Of a stretch of 64,000 nucleotides of DNA, positions 1 to 11,600 are shown in pieces. Under the pieces are notes generated by a model. That model did not search any database and was not told the origin of the DNA. It was given only the letters and a program-made list of their open reading frames with translations. Position numbers and translations under genes: made by a program. The stretch comes from Epiperipatus broadwayi. Its lineage: Eukaryota > Onychophora > Udeonychophora > Euonychophora > Peripatidae. Within the stretch, counting starts at the first letter, position 1; every line of letters begins with the position of its first letter. Where the stretch lies: positions 3,560,646 to 3,624,645 of the forward strand of contig JAQFVV010006199.1 of the NCBI GenBank assembly GCA_028023455.1. The letters run 5' to 3'.

Positions 1-2406
1 AAAAAAATCTCTTTGAGTTGATGTTTATATATGAAGTATTATTATTGTTTATGGTTATTAGGTATAATTATTGTTTGAAATTATTATTTTATTTATATGT
101 TGATGGTACATCGTTATGAATATTTAATTATTATAAATAAATGAAGACATATAAATTGTTGATTATATAAAAAAATTATTTTATTTGCGGTGATTATTAA
201 AAAAAATGCAATATTATTATTTATGTATATATATATTTTTAAAGCTGTCAAATAAATTTTCAATTTAATATTTTTATATATATATGATTGATATTTTTTT
301 TTTTAATGTTAATTGTTTAAAATAAAACATGTGTAACAATGGTTTTCAAAACAGCATTTGCTAGCACGTGGAACAACAGCAACAACAAGAGGAGGCCATT
401 ATGATTATTAAGATAGTAATAAAACCAACTGAAGGATAAAAATTTGTTGTACTTTGTTTCTTTGAAATTACCATTCTTCAGAATATTGGAATAAGATAGA
501 TTTCTATGGTAAATACATAAATCATGACAGGCTAATAGAGATATATCGCAGCCAAGAGGCTGCACCATTTCTTTCATTTATTCCAAGGCAGTTTAAAAAG
601 AAAAACTAAGCAAATTTCAATACATGTATTTCATCGCGTCTGAAGCCGAAATTTGACATAGCTATCTGGAATCTATAATGGTCAATCTAATAATAATCTG
701 GAGGTACCTAGAATTAATATATTGGATTTAACATTTCAATTTATTTATTTATTTTTCAAGGAAAGAAATTTTAGAAGGATAAAAATATACATACATCCAA
801 GAATTGACAATTTTCTCTAACGTGATAGTTTCTTCACTTTAACTAGAATGCATTCTAATAATAAATGGATAAAGAAATAAAACAATGGAATAAATTGACT
901 TTTGAAGGAAAACTAGACATGTGAACTTTGAAAGGTAGTCAATAATTTTATATGTATAAATGATATATAAATATATTTTTGAGATCGATATTTTTGTTTA
1001 CTTTTATTTTTCATTATAAAAATATAATGTTTTTATAAATATTCAATTCAAGTGTCTTGTTTTCTAACAGCAATAAACGTTTAACAGGTGTCAAAATTAA
1101 CACTTAAGTAATTTAAAATCTTAAAGTATGGCTTATAAGTTTGGGTTGCATATGAGTTGTTATATATATTTTAATAAGTAAATTTATATTCGCAAATTTT
1201 TATTATAAAAATTGTTTTATTATTAATTTATTTCCATTTTTTTTTTTAACTTTATATAATGATTCTTATGCATACCAAAACAATAATTTATATATATTTG
1301 CTGTATATAATATTTTTTATTTTTTTTTTATTTTAAATATCTGAAAGATATAAATATGGATTTGTATTTATATTAATACCTACTTGTTAAGCACAGATAT
1401 GTCTTTATCTATTTAATATATATACTTATTGCAAGTATATATGTATATTTATTATTTGGGTTTGTATTTAAAACATTGATATTACCTAAAATTAAACCAT
1501 AATATAAAAATAAAGGATGTACTATTTGTTTTATAAGTAATGCCTTTGTAATTTATTTGAAAGAGTATTAATATTTTATTCTTATTTTTCTTTTAATGCC
1601 AGAGTCATTATGAAATTAATTGAATTCACAATTTAATAGAGGATAACTTTATATTTCACTTATTGTTTAGTCTTTAGGCCACTTACACATATTATTATTC
1701 ATTGATATGTTTAGATATACATAAATTTACATAATAGATGTGTATATTGGATTTAATAGAATTCCCTTTGTTTCTGATATATATTTGATTAGTTAGTCAT
1801 ATCAACCTTGAAAATAAATTATAATGATAGATCTCATTGCTCTGTATGATTTTAGATTTATTTCATGTATAGCTAGTTGGAAGGGCATATAAACAATTTA
1901 TTTAAATATAACTGGGATAATTTTGTCTTTCTTCATTTAAATTATACAATTTATTATATTAGGCTTTCTCAACAATTGGATTCATTTAGATTATATATAT
2001 TCCATTACATTTATCATCCAATGTTTGAAGCATTATTTTCTTCTCATATATTGATGTTCCATTACATTTGAGGTATAATATGTTTATATGATATATTGTC
2101 CATTACATTTGGCACCACAAACTGTTGGTCCCAGTTAACTGATGATTGGTATAATGGAGTAAAAGTATGTTCCATTACATTTGGATGCCACAACGTGGTC
2201 AGCATAATATGTTCATTTATTTATTCATTACCTTTGGTGTATCAAAGTTAGGGGCTTGGTTAACTAATGATTATTGTTGCAAAAGGTCATATGTTTATTT
2301 TCATTTGAGATCATATAAAGATACATTCCATTATATTTGGCTTTCCCAATGTTTGGGGCCTTCTTTCTTCAATTTAAATGGAATGCAGCAAGTACATTCC
2401 ATTACA
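1..2406 (+). repeat. 5' LTR (first ~50 bases outside window)
   Basis: This is the left copy of the direct repeat. It is nearly identical to 6175-8580 and ends in TTACA exactly where similarity stops. Its 3' 400 bases contain a loose array of CATTACATTTGG-like units. Short reading frames in it (for example 1877-2071 plus and 317-577 minus) are repeated in the other LTR only because the LTRs are nearly identical. They are not treated as genes. Confidence 0.7.
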
Positions 2407-2450
2407 TTTGGCGCAAGAACTAGGGCTCGAAATAAGCTAATTAGGGCTTG
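1990..2450 (+). repeat. Degenerate array of CATTACATTTGG units
   Basis: The motif CCATTACATTTGG or a close variant recurs near 2000, 2058, 2099, 2171, 2225, 2327 and 2397, at irregular spacings of 42-102 bases. Several units carry a following GG(T/G)CC(C)..GTTAACTGATGATT-like stretch. The last unit spans the LTR end and the primer-binding-like site. The array is duplicated in the other LTR at 8164-8580. Confidence 0.6.
2409..2431 (+). promoter_or_regulatory. tRNA primer-binding-site-like sequence
   Basis: Two bases after the LTR end the sequence reads TGGCGCAAGAACTAGGGCTC and continues GAA. Its complement has the layout of a tRNA 3' end: CCA, a discriminator base, 7 acceptor bases, 5 T-stem bases and a TTCGAGC T-loop. 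TGGCGC and GAAC..AGGG also echo lysine-tRNA primer sites. The caution is that neighbouring array units also contain TTTGGC, so part of the match could belong to the array. The tRNA identity is not determined. Confidence 0.5.
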
Positions 2451-4113
2451 AAATACCCCACATACCTGAGAGATGTGTAGTATATATATATATTGATATG
2501 AGATGTAAATTTAAAGAAAGAGAAGCATTTTTGTGTGTTTAATTTTTTTTATATAAATGAAAATAGTTTGGCCTTATGTTTAGATGGTGATGGTTACTGT
2601 TATTGTATTTTTTAATGATGAAAGATAAATATAGTCATGAAGCAGTTTAATTTCAATTTAAAAATTATATTGATGGTGTTAAATTATAGCATAATAATTT
2701 TGTCCATATTTGGAAAGTTTATGTTGTAGAAAATCTATAATTTTGAGGGTTAGATTGGATATTTGGTTGTTGGAGTTTGGTTGGTTCTGTTGCAAGTATT
2801 GATGTTGGATGGGGAATTTTTGTCATTGTCTTGAGGATGTGATGCATTCATGTCCCTTGTGATTGATTGATCTCATTTACTGCTCCAACCCAAATTTTGA
2901 TGTTTATTATTATTTGTCATGAAGCAGTTAACAGTAGTCCTGCCATGATTTTACCTTTAAGACTCCAGAGAGAGTAAGGTATAATTATTTTTGATATATG
3001 TATAATATTTGCCTCTAAGACTCCCAAAGATGAGCAAGGAAATATTTTATAAATAATAGCCCCTAAGACTTGGATGTAAGCAGGGCAGTGTAATAGTGTT
3101 TTCAGAAAATTATTATGGGTTGTAGTAGCTTGGATAGAATGAAATGTGATAATCATCTAAGTGTTCATGAAACATTGTATGCTTTAAGAGTAGTGATTGA
3201 ATTCTTTTATCTATATCAAAGTTGTGAAGTGCTAATCAATCTTTTGGCTGTCAGTATCTGTTGGATCTTTGGAGGAATAGATAAGTATATAACCTAAATA
3301 TATAACACCAAACTTCGGGGCTCAGTTAATTGATTATTCTTGATGACAAATAATATATTACATTGGTTATCAATTAGGGCTTGAAAAACAAACATATCAA
3401 TGTTTTATTTTCCATTATAAGTGACTTTTAAACATGAAGTTCAATTAGTGAATGTTTGTTGATAATAAATTGCATTAGTACAATTTTAGTAAAATAGTGT
3501 TTTGGGCACAAAAGTTAATAATTAGTGAAATTGATTTTTTTTATGTATATAAAATGGTATTAAGTTTTAAGGTACAGAAAATTTATGGGTATCAATTTAA
3601 TAATTTTATATTTAACTACCATTATCTTGAGTGAGAAAGTTGTCTCACAATATTATTGAATTAGTTAATTTAAGGCATGTGAACATTTTATTGTATTTTA
3701 AATATTACAAGGTTATATTGAATTTGATATGAAATTTCTACATTTCAGTATGGTATAAGTGTAGAATATTTATTATCATTAAATATAAATAAATGTTAGT
3801 TAGTGATCTCAGTTGTTACTTTCTTTCTCTCTCTATATATATTTTTTAGAGGAATTTATTATTGTTATAGTGACAGAAGAGACTTTTTATAAGCCAATAA
3901 GTTTATGAGTTCTAACAACTGAAATTTAGATTGTCAGATAGCTACTCTGAATAATAAAATTAAAAGACTTGTACTTTGCTTAGTTGAGTAATTGCTTGTT
4001 GGGATAATGATTGGAGATGGTGAGCCCTTGATCTGTGGTAATTATTACATAGAAATATATCTATATCTTAGATTTTTTTTGTATGAGTATATAATATTGC
4101 AGTTCTAATAATA
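2432..4113 (+). other. Long untranslated leader of the 5' LTR element
   Basis: No coding signal is convincing between the primer-site-like sequence and the Gag-like ORF. The leader contains further echoes of LTR-array phrases: TTAGGGCTTGAAA near 2442 and 3366, and GGGGCTCAGTTAATTGATTATT near 3318. It also has three CTAAGACT(CC)-type repeats between 2958 and 3070. Short ORFs here (2917-3156 minus, 3115-3297 plus) show no family features. Confidence 0.5.
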
Positions 4114-5325
4114 ATGGATAACAGTAGTGAAATGCCAGTTAGTGGTGATTTTGATTTAAGAGATTTTATGGAAAAATTTAGAGCAGAATTAAAAGCAGAT
4201 CTTAGAGCTGAAATAAAAACCAATTATGATGATCTAAGAGCTGAGATAAAAACCAATCATGAGAAACTGATGACCGCATTAACAAGCAACTCTGATGAAT
4301 TTAAAGCTGGGTTGAAAACCAACGCTGATGATCTTTCTAAAGAATTAAAAGTTGCATCAAAAACTCTGGTAGATAATAGTTTTATAAGATTAGACACAAA
4401 AGAATATAAAAAACCCATAGGTGTGACTGGTAAAAATATAAAAGAAAATTTAGAGTATGTTAAAATGGTTGATAAAGATAATGAATTATATGATAAAATT
4501 TTAAAAGAACCTCAAGAGTCTCTTGAATTAATTAATAATGATAATGTAAGAGAGAGTAAGTTGTTTGAAGAGGTAGTTGAAAGAAAGATTATAAAGAAAC
4601 CTAAAAATTTTGATGAATACTATAGTGAGGATAAAAGAGTTGATGAATCTGTAGAAATAAAATTAAATTCTTTAGGTGAAAAATATCTAAAGTTATCAGA
4701 CAATGAATTACCAAAGATTACGGATAATACCAGTAATAAATTTAAAGATAAAATGCAAAATCTAGTTCAAAAATGTACCATTAATTGTGGAAACGTTTAT
4801 ACAAAAATTAATATTTACAAAGAAATATTCTTTACAAGAATTAACAATATAATATGTAATGTAAATTTTATGAAAGTAGAAATTGATCCAAATAGAGATT
4901 TAGGCAAAGCCAAAATAAAACTTAAATTCAGAAGTAAGGAGAAAATTAAAATAGATTTTCTTAAAGAGATAATGTATCCCAATAAAAATCTGAAGAAAAT
5001 TAAAATAAAATTCAAAGAGATGAGTAGAGAGAAGTTTAAAATAAATTATCTTAAAGGAAGTATAGATTTTATAAAAGATATTGGAAAAGCCAAAGTTAGA
5101 CTTAAAGTTATAGAAGGAATGATAAATAATATTGATTTTCTTAGAGAGAATATTGACAAAGAAAGAGATGTAGGTAAAGCAAACGTAAAATTTAGAAGAA
5201 TGGGTAAAAAGATATTTGATCTGAATCTTGGTAGAAGAATGATTGATGAGGAAAAAGAAATTGGAAAATCCAAAATTAAACTAAAAATAAGAAGTGAGGA
5301 TGTGATTAACAAAGATTTTCTTTGA
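4114..5325 (+). CDS. Gag-like coiled-coil protein with 30-residue tandem repeats
   Basis: The longest ORF of the window (403 codons) starts at an ATG in an A-rich context. Residues about 14-85 are a charged heptad/11-mer segment with repeated LRAEIKTN and DDL blocks, which predicts a coiled coil. The middle (about 90-250) is acidic/basic and low in cysteine. Residues 251-403 hold five full 30-residue repeats with the core GKAKIKLK, and the start of a sixth. No zinc knuckle, protease or polymerase motif is visible. Its position between LTRs, after a primer-binding-like site and before a purine tract, suggests a structural Gag-type protein; that is inference. The frame stops at TGA 5323-5325, yet the repeat stays readable to 5391, and the reading continues in another frame at 5420. 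The ancestral protein was therefore longer. Confidence 0.62.
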   Translation: MDNSSEMPVSGDFDLRDFMEKFRAELKADLRAEIKTNYDDLRAEIKTNHEKLMTALTSNSDEFKAGLKTNADDLSKELKVASKTLVDNSFIRLDTKEYKKPIGVTGKNIKENLEYVKMVDKDNELYDKILKEPQESLELINNDNVRESKLFEEVVERKIIKKPKNFDEYYSEDKRVDESVEIKLNSLGEKYLKLSDNELPKITDNTSNKFKDKMQNLVQKCTINCGNVYTKINIYKEIFFTRINNIICNVNFMKVEIDPNRDLGKAKIKLKFRSKEKIKIDFLKEIMYPNKNLKKIKIKFKEMSREKFKINYLKGSIDFIKDIGKAKVRLKVIEGMINNIDFLRENIDKERDVGKANVKFRRMGKKIFDLNLGRRMIDEEKEIGKSKIKLKIRSEDVINKDFL

Positions 5326-5391
5326 GAAAATATAGCTAAGGAAAGAGATTTAAATAAACCTAAAGTTAAACTGAAAAGAATTAATATAGAA
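4864..5391 (+). repeat. 90-bp tandem repeat encoding 30-residue units, about 5.9 copies
   Basis: Units begin at residues 251, 281, 311, 341, 371 and 401 of the Gag-like ORF (4864, 4954, 5044, 5134, 5224, 5314). Conserved positions are an N/D-[FYL]-[LMG] start, an acidic/basic middle and a G-K-[AS]-[KN]-[IV]-[KR] core. The copies are diverged in DNA yet keep length and pattern, as if kept under protein-level constraint before decay. The sixth copy contains the TGA stop. Confidence 0.75.
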
Positions 5392-5419
5392 TAGGATAAT
5401 ATTAATGGTGTAAAACAGA

Positions 5420-5980
5420 ATGATTTTCAAAATGATTTTCAGAAATTTTTTAATTGTAGAAGTTGTATCACATCAATCTGATTTGCAATTTTTAAAGGAT
5501 TATTTAGAAAATTTGAATGAATACCATTCAAAATTGCCCAGAGTATTGTTTTTAATTGAATGTAGAACAAGTGAAGTAAAACAAAGACTTACTCAAGTCG
5601 ATGATGTTTATCAAGATAGTCAAAGGAAAGGTAATAGATTATCTGATAAAATAGCAACTGTTATTGATAAAGTTAAGAATTATGTTAGTGCTTATGATCA
5701 AGTTACTATTTATGTAAAGGATATAGATGCAGAATCTAAGGAGTTCATAGCAAAATCTTTAGATACTTATCTCAAAATTATTCAAAAGCAATTGAATTAT
5801 ACGAAAACGTTATATAAAAATCTTGTAAATAAAAGCAAATTTCTTCACAGAATTCAACATACTGGAAATTCTTTTCAAGAAGGATTTTTTAAAAGGCACT
5901 TTTGATTATTATTATTATTTTTTTTTTTTAAAGAAAACTTGGACAAATATCTAAATGATCTGAAAGATAGATATAAATAA
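5420..5980 (+). pseudogene. C-terminal continuation of the Gag-like protein (frameshifted)
   Basis: An ORF from 5420 to 5905 (161 codons) is helix-rich and charged: LQFLKDYLENLNEYHSKL near the start, then VIDKVKNYVSAYDQ and EFIAKSLDTYLKIIQKQL. It lies in a different frame from 4114-5325. The upstream frame is still readable as far as about 5455, so one frameshift joins them. After 5905 a TTATTATT...T-run appears to have disrupted the end; KENLDKYLNDLKDRYK followed by TAA (5978-5980) reads on beyond it. No known domain is recognised. The first ATG may not be a true start, because the segment is best seen as the 3' part of one ancestral gag-like gene of about 620 codons. Confidence 0.5.
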
Positions 5981-6110
5981 ATGAATATGGTTATTAATAT
6001 GAAAAATAATATTCTTTAAACCATGTTAGTCCTTAGAAAGATTACAAATTTGAGAAGTTTTTCGATATCTCATAATTCATTAGTTATCTGCAAAGACATT
6101 GTTTTTCGGT

Positions 6111-6121
6111 GGATTAGGGGG
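6111..6121 (+). other. Polypurine-tract-like sequence
   Basis: GGATTAGGGGG lies three bases before the TGTAA taken as the start of the 3' LTR. It is one of very few G-runs in the element. It fits a plus-strand priming site, although the two T bases make it imperfect. Confidence 0.45.
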
Positions 6122-6124
6122 TAT

Positions 6125-8577
6125 TGTAAATATCGATAAGTCTATCTATATTTTAAAAATTGTCATTTGTTATTAAAAAAATCTCTTTGAGTTGATGTTT
6201 ATATATGAAGTATTATTATTGTTTATGGTTATTAGGTATAGTTATTGTTTGAAATTATTATTTTATTTATATGTTGATGGTACATCGTTATGAATATTTA
6301 ATTATTATAAATAAATGAAGACATATAAATTGTGGATTATATAAAAAAATTATTTTATTTGCAGTGATTATTAAAAAAAATGCAATATTATTATTTATGT
6401 ATATATATATTTTTAAAGCTGTCAAATAAATTTTCAATTTAATATTTTTATATATATATGATTGATATATATATTTTTTAATGTTAATTGTTTAAAATAA
6501 AACATGTGTAACAATGGTTTTCAAAACAGCATTTGCTAGCACATGGAACAACAGCAACAACAAGAGGAGGCCATTATGATTATTAAGATAGTAATAAAAC
6601 CAACTGAAGGATAAAAATTTGTTGTATTTTTTTTTTCTTTGAAATTACCATTCTTCAGAATATTGGAATAAGATAGATTTCTATGGTAAATACATAAATC
6701 ATGACAGGCTAATAGAGATATATCACAGCCAAGAGGCTGCACCATTTCTTTCATTTATTCCAAGGCAGTTTAAAAAGAAAAACTAAGCAAATTTCAATAC
6801 ATGTATTTCATCGTGTCTGAAGCCGAAATTTGACATAGCTATCTGGAATCTATAATGGTCAATCTAATAATAATCTGGAGGTACCTAGAATTAATATATT
6901 GGATTTAACATTTCAATTTATTTATTTATTTTTCAAGGAAAGAAATTTTAGAAGGATAAAAATATACATACATCCAAGAATTGACAATTTTCTCTAACAT
7001 GATAGTTTCTTCAATTTAACTAGAATGCATTCTAATAATAAACGGATAAAGAAATAAAACAAGGGAATAAATTGACTTTTGAAGGAAAACTGGACATGTG
7101 AACTTTGAAAGGTAGTCAATGATTTTATATGTATAAATGATATATAAATATATTTTTGAGATCGATATTTTTGTTTACTTTTATTTTTCATTATAAAAAA
7201 ATAACGTTTTTATAAATATTCAATTCAAGCGTCTTGTTTTCTAACAGCAATAAACATTTAACAGGTGTCAAAATTAACACTTAAGTAATTTAAAATCTTA
7301 AAGTATGGCTTATAAGTTTGGGTTTCATATGAGTTGTTATGTATATTTTAATAAGTAAATTTATATTCGCAAATTTTTATTATAAAAATTGTTTTATTAT
7401 TAATTTATTTCCATTTTTTTTTTAACTTTATATAATGATTCTTATGCATACCAAAACAATAATTTATATATATTTGCTGTATATAATATTTTTTATTTTT
7501 TTTTATTTTAAATATCTGAAAGATATAAATATGGATTTGTATTTATATTAATACCTACTTGTTAAGCACAGATATGTCTTTATCTATTTAATATATATAC
7601 TTATTGCAAGTATATATGTATATTTATTATTTGGGTTTGTATTTAAAACATTGATATTACCTAAAATTAAACCATAATATAAAATAAAGGATGTACTATT
7701 TGTTTTATAAGTAATGCCTTTGTAATTTATTTGAAAGAGTATTAATATTTTATTCTTATTTTTCTTTTAATGCCAGAGTCATTATGAAATTAATTGAATT
7801 CACAATTTAATAGAGGATAACTTTATATTTCATTTATTGTTTAGTCTTTAGGCCACTTACACATATTATTATTCATTGATATGTTTAGATATACATAAAT
7901 TTACATAATAGATGTGTATATTGGATTTAATAGAATTCCCTTTGTTTCTGATATATGTTTGATTAGTTAGTCATATCAACCTTGAAAATAAATTATAATG
8001 ATAGATCTCATTGCTCTGTATGATTTTATATTTATTTCATGTATAGCTAGTTGGAAGGGCATATAAACAATTTATTTAAATATAACTGGGATAATTTTGT
8101 CTTTCTTCATTTAAATTATACAATTTATTATATTAGGCTTTCTCAACAATTGGATTCATTTAGATTATATATATTCCATTACATTTATCATCCAATGTTT
8201 GAAGCATTATTTTCTTCTCATATATTGATGTTCCATTACATTTGAGGTATAATATGTTTATATGATATATTGTCCATTACATTTGGCACCACAAACTGTT
8301 GGTCCCAGTTAACTGATGATTGGTATAATGGAGTAAAAGTATGTTCCATTACATTTGGATGCCACAACGTGGTCAGCATAATATGTTCGTTTATTTATTC
8401 ATTACCTTTGGTGTATCAAAGTTAGGGGCTTGGTTAACTAATGATTATTGTTGCAAAAGTTCATATGTTTATTTTCATTTGAGATCATATAAAGATACAT
8501 TCCATTATATTTGGCTTTCTCAATGTTTGGGGCCTTCTTTCTTCAATTTAAATGGAATGCAGCAAGTACATTCCATT

Positions 8578-8580
<3 letters not shown>
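6125..8580 (+). repeat. 3' LTR
   Basis: This is the right copy of the direct repeat, complete if the start is the TGTAA that follows the GGATTAGGGGG tract. Its length would be 2456 bases. It ends TTCCATTACA and passes straight into a TA microsatellite at 8581, so a target duplication cannot be read. The proof of the 6125 start lies outside the window, because the matching left-LTR bases are missing. Confidence 0.65.

Positions 8581-8608
<28 letters not shown>
8581..8608. repeat. (TA)14 microsatellite
   Basis: A perfect dinucleotide tract starts directly after the last matching base of the 3' LTR. The element may have inserted into a TA tract, or the tract may have expanded from the target duplication. 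Confidence 0.9.
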
Positions 8609-11600
8609 GGATTTAAGTATATAAAATAATATGTTAGCATAACAAATGTTTAAAACAATACTTTATAGGTTAAGCTATAAATAAAGAATAGACAATAATT
8701 TATACAGTTTCTGGGCTAATTGTTTCAGTTCATAACTACATGATCATGCAATTTTTTGCATTGTTATTCAATTTTGATAAAAAGCATATTAATATAAATA
8801 ATATCTGAATTTTTTTTTTTTTTATAGTATAATAATAAACTGGCTGTAGAAAAATTGCAAACTTTAAATATTACTTATTCAAATAAGACTTCTAAATTTG
8901 TTTTGCAACCCTTTGACGTTTAATATTTGGAATTAAATTTGATAATGAAGGCAGCATCATATTGATCTAATTTAGTTTTTTTTTAAAAATCAATTTAATG
9001 GCTGAAAATGCTTGTTCATATTATTAAATTATTCTGAAATGTCGCAATTTGGAAAATTTTATTAATTGTAGAAACTGTTCATAGGGTAATAATCATCTAC
9101 ATTAATCATTTCAACATTATTTGTAACCATAAGAAGTTAATACAAATTTTAATAATAAATCTCATTTGTATGATATTAGGCAGTATTATGATTTTTTGTT
9201 CACTCAATGAAAAGGTTTATAAATGTAAATATGAAATCTATTTCTTAAGTAAAATCACAAGTTTATCATGAATGGCATATTAATTAGTTAAGAAGTAGAA
9301 ATAATTGTAATAATGATAGTGATAAAAGTAGCAAAGTAGGATATAATGATGATAAGAAAAAAGATAAACATTATTCAATACATTAATGTGAGCTTTTAAA
9401 CTTTAAATTAGTATAGTTAGTAATAGTGAAACATATCATTCAAAAAAATAATATTTAATTGGAAAAATATATGGATACAAATCGTTTTTAAAAGATAGAT
9501 AATCAAGTGAAAGGAGACCACATAGTATCAGATTAATTGTAAAATTTAACATGGTTCTTTCTACATGCTAAATGTATTAATGAAAGATTAATAATATTAG
9601 AAGTTTGTTTCTGCAATGATATCTGGGCCCATTTTATCAATGTTTCTATTTGAACTTTAGATTTTAGAAAATTCACAAAAAACAAACATTTTATTTCTCG
9701 TTGATAGCATTATTGTATCAATGAAGTTATTGAAAATTATGATATTGCCTTTGCAAACTTATATGTCAGTTGTTAATAAATTGTTGAAATTTTTCCAATA
9801 CAAAGATTGATTATTATAAGAAACTTTGATTAGTAAAAGAACATTATATAAAAAATTAAGTATACCATACTCAACACAGTAATATTTAGGAATTATGCCA
9901 AAGTATTTAAATTGGTCGACATTCTCAAATTATTAATTATCCTAATGATATTTTCTCATTACTGCCTTTTAAAGCATTTGAACTTTAAATTTATTATTAT
10001 TTTTTAAAAAGTTTCTGAAACAATAAAAAATGTGCTATATTTTAAAACTGATAGGTTCAGCCATAAAAACAATAATAAAACAAAAGAGCTTCTATATTCA
10101 TGATAATAATTTTTATTTTATATATTGTCAAATCATTAATAACTTCTTTTTGTTTGCCTTTTTAAAAGTTGTTTAGAAGCATGTTCTTATTGTTCTCTGA
10201 TTGTTTCAAGATATAGTCAAAATGAAATTATTTCAAGTTGATCATTTTGTTTTAAGCAAAAATTCACATATAATATTATCAATTATTCTCTTGTTCATTT
10301 TTTTTATTCTTCACAAAATTTTCAAATAGATTTGGGCAATACCACAATTTAAAATCGACAAATACTTTTTCACTTTTCCAATATTCAAGTTTTATAACCT
10401 TATCACAGGAAAAACATAGCTCAAATAATTTGCATGTTCTTACATTAATTTTTTTATAGTTTTTTATTGCAATTTTCTCAGCATTAATCTGAAATCAATT
10501 TTTGAGCTACTTCATTTGTTATTGATTAATGATCAAAGATGGAAAACTTCATTATTAATTGCTCAATTCAGCAGATGTTCCTGAAATCATAATTTTTGTC
10601 TTCTTCATATTTAATCATGATGCCATCTTTATTTTTTTGATATTCAATTTTCCTAATAAAATTTTGATATATTGTGTATTATATCTAAGCTTATTGATGC
10701 TTTTCCACATATGATAAATCTGCATATACATTATTACACTAACACAGTATATAAATTGAATAGAGTGCCCATATACAATTCTGATCAATTAATTTTCCTT
10801 TGTAAAACCTCAATTTGTTTATGCAAATATCATTATAACTACAGTTTCTAATATTATAAATAGATTTCTTATAAAAATACTCTGGTACACTAATTTTTGA
10901 ATGAATATTTTTTTTTCAGTCAAAAAATCATTTAACAATCTTCTTTCTGGAATTCCAGTTCTTTTTTATTCAGTGTTCATTGACAATAATACCTTTGGTT
11001 AATCAGTCCTTCCTGAAAACAGCTTGTACTTATGGTAGCATGTTTTAATATAAGGTTCTAATGTATGTTATATGATTTTATAATGAGATATGATAATTTA
11101 GTATTCACACTATCAAGACTCCTTTGGTATAAGAATTAAAAACTCATTTCTTACAGTCTATAAGAGATTAGGTAATATGCATAATTCATTCAGAATTTTA
11201 ATAATTCTTTAGTTTCTTAAAAATGTTTAAATGCTATACCATTATATTAACCAGTCTTACTAATCTGAGTTTGTTTTGATTACTATAAATTCTTTGATGT
11301 AGAAATTGTAATTAAAACTATCTTAGTTGATATTTTAGTGTTGACTTTTTTATATGTATTCTGACAGCGAGTGATTTTTATTATTTAAATTAAATTCTGT
11401 GGCATTTTCCAACCAATCTATTCATTTCATTTAAGCTTAAAAATCTAAAATAGAGCTCATTTTCAAGAATGTTTTTAGTTTTAATGTCCATGTACATATT
11501 ATTACAATATTGCTTCTTGTATTTCTTGATACTTTTGATAATTTTTTATATTTTCCGTAAAATATCTTTTTTATTTTGGCTTTTTAATTTTCTTTGCAAA

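Larger units (their letters stand above)
1..8580 (+). mobile_element. LTR retrotransposon lacking pol, with ~2.4-kb LTRs
   Basis: Two direct repeats, offset by exactly 6174 bases, flank about 3.7 kb of unique sequence. Bases 1-2406 match up to 8580 with only a few scattered differences per hundred bases by eye. The repeat end is TTACA (2402-2406, 8576-8580). The inferred start of the second repeat, TGTAA at 6125, follows a purine tract, so each LTR would run TGTAA...TTACA. Just inside the left repeat lies a primer-binding-like sequence (2409-2431). The interior holds one Gag-like reading frame (4114-5980, broken). I see no protease, reverse transcriptase, RNase H or integrase, so the element would depend on another element for mobility. 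The left LTR should begin about 50 bases before the window. A tandem 6.2-kb duplication is the alternative explanation, but the end motifs favour an LTR element. Confidence 0.72.

Noticed and set aside
317-577. 86-codon minus ORF, with a near-identical 72-codon version at 6536-6754
   Set aside because: It is repeated because it lies in both LTRs. The copies differ by frame-disrupting changes and show no protein family features.
1877-2451. ORFs of 64 and 94 codons, repeated at 8051-8616
   Set aside because: They lie in the LTR and over the CATTACATTTGG array. The repeated HYI-type residues come from that array.
4815-5312. Two hydrophobic minus-strand ORFs inside the Gag-like gene
   Set aside because: They are the antisense shadow of the 90-bp coding repeat (Lys/Glu codons read backwards give Phe/Leu).
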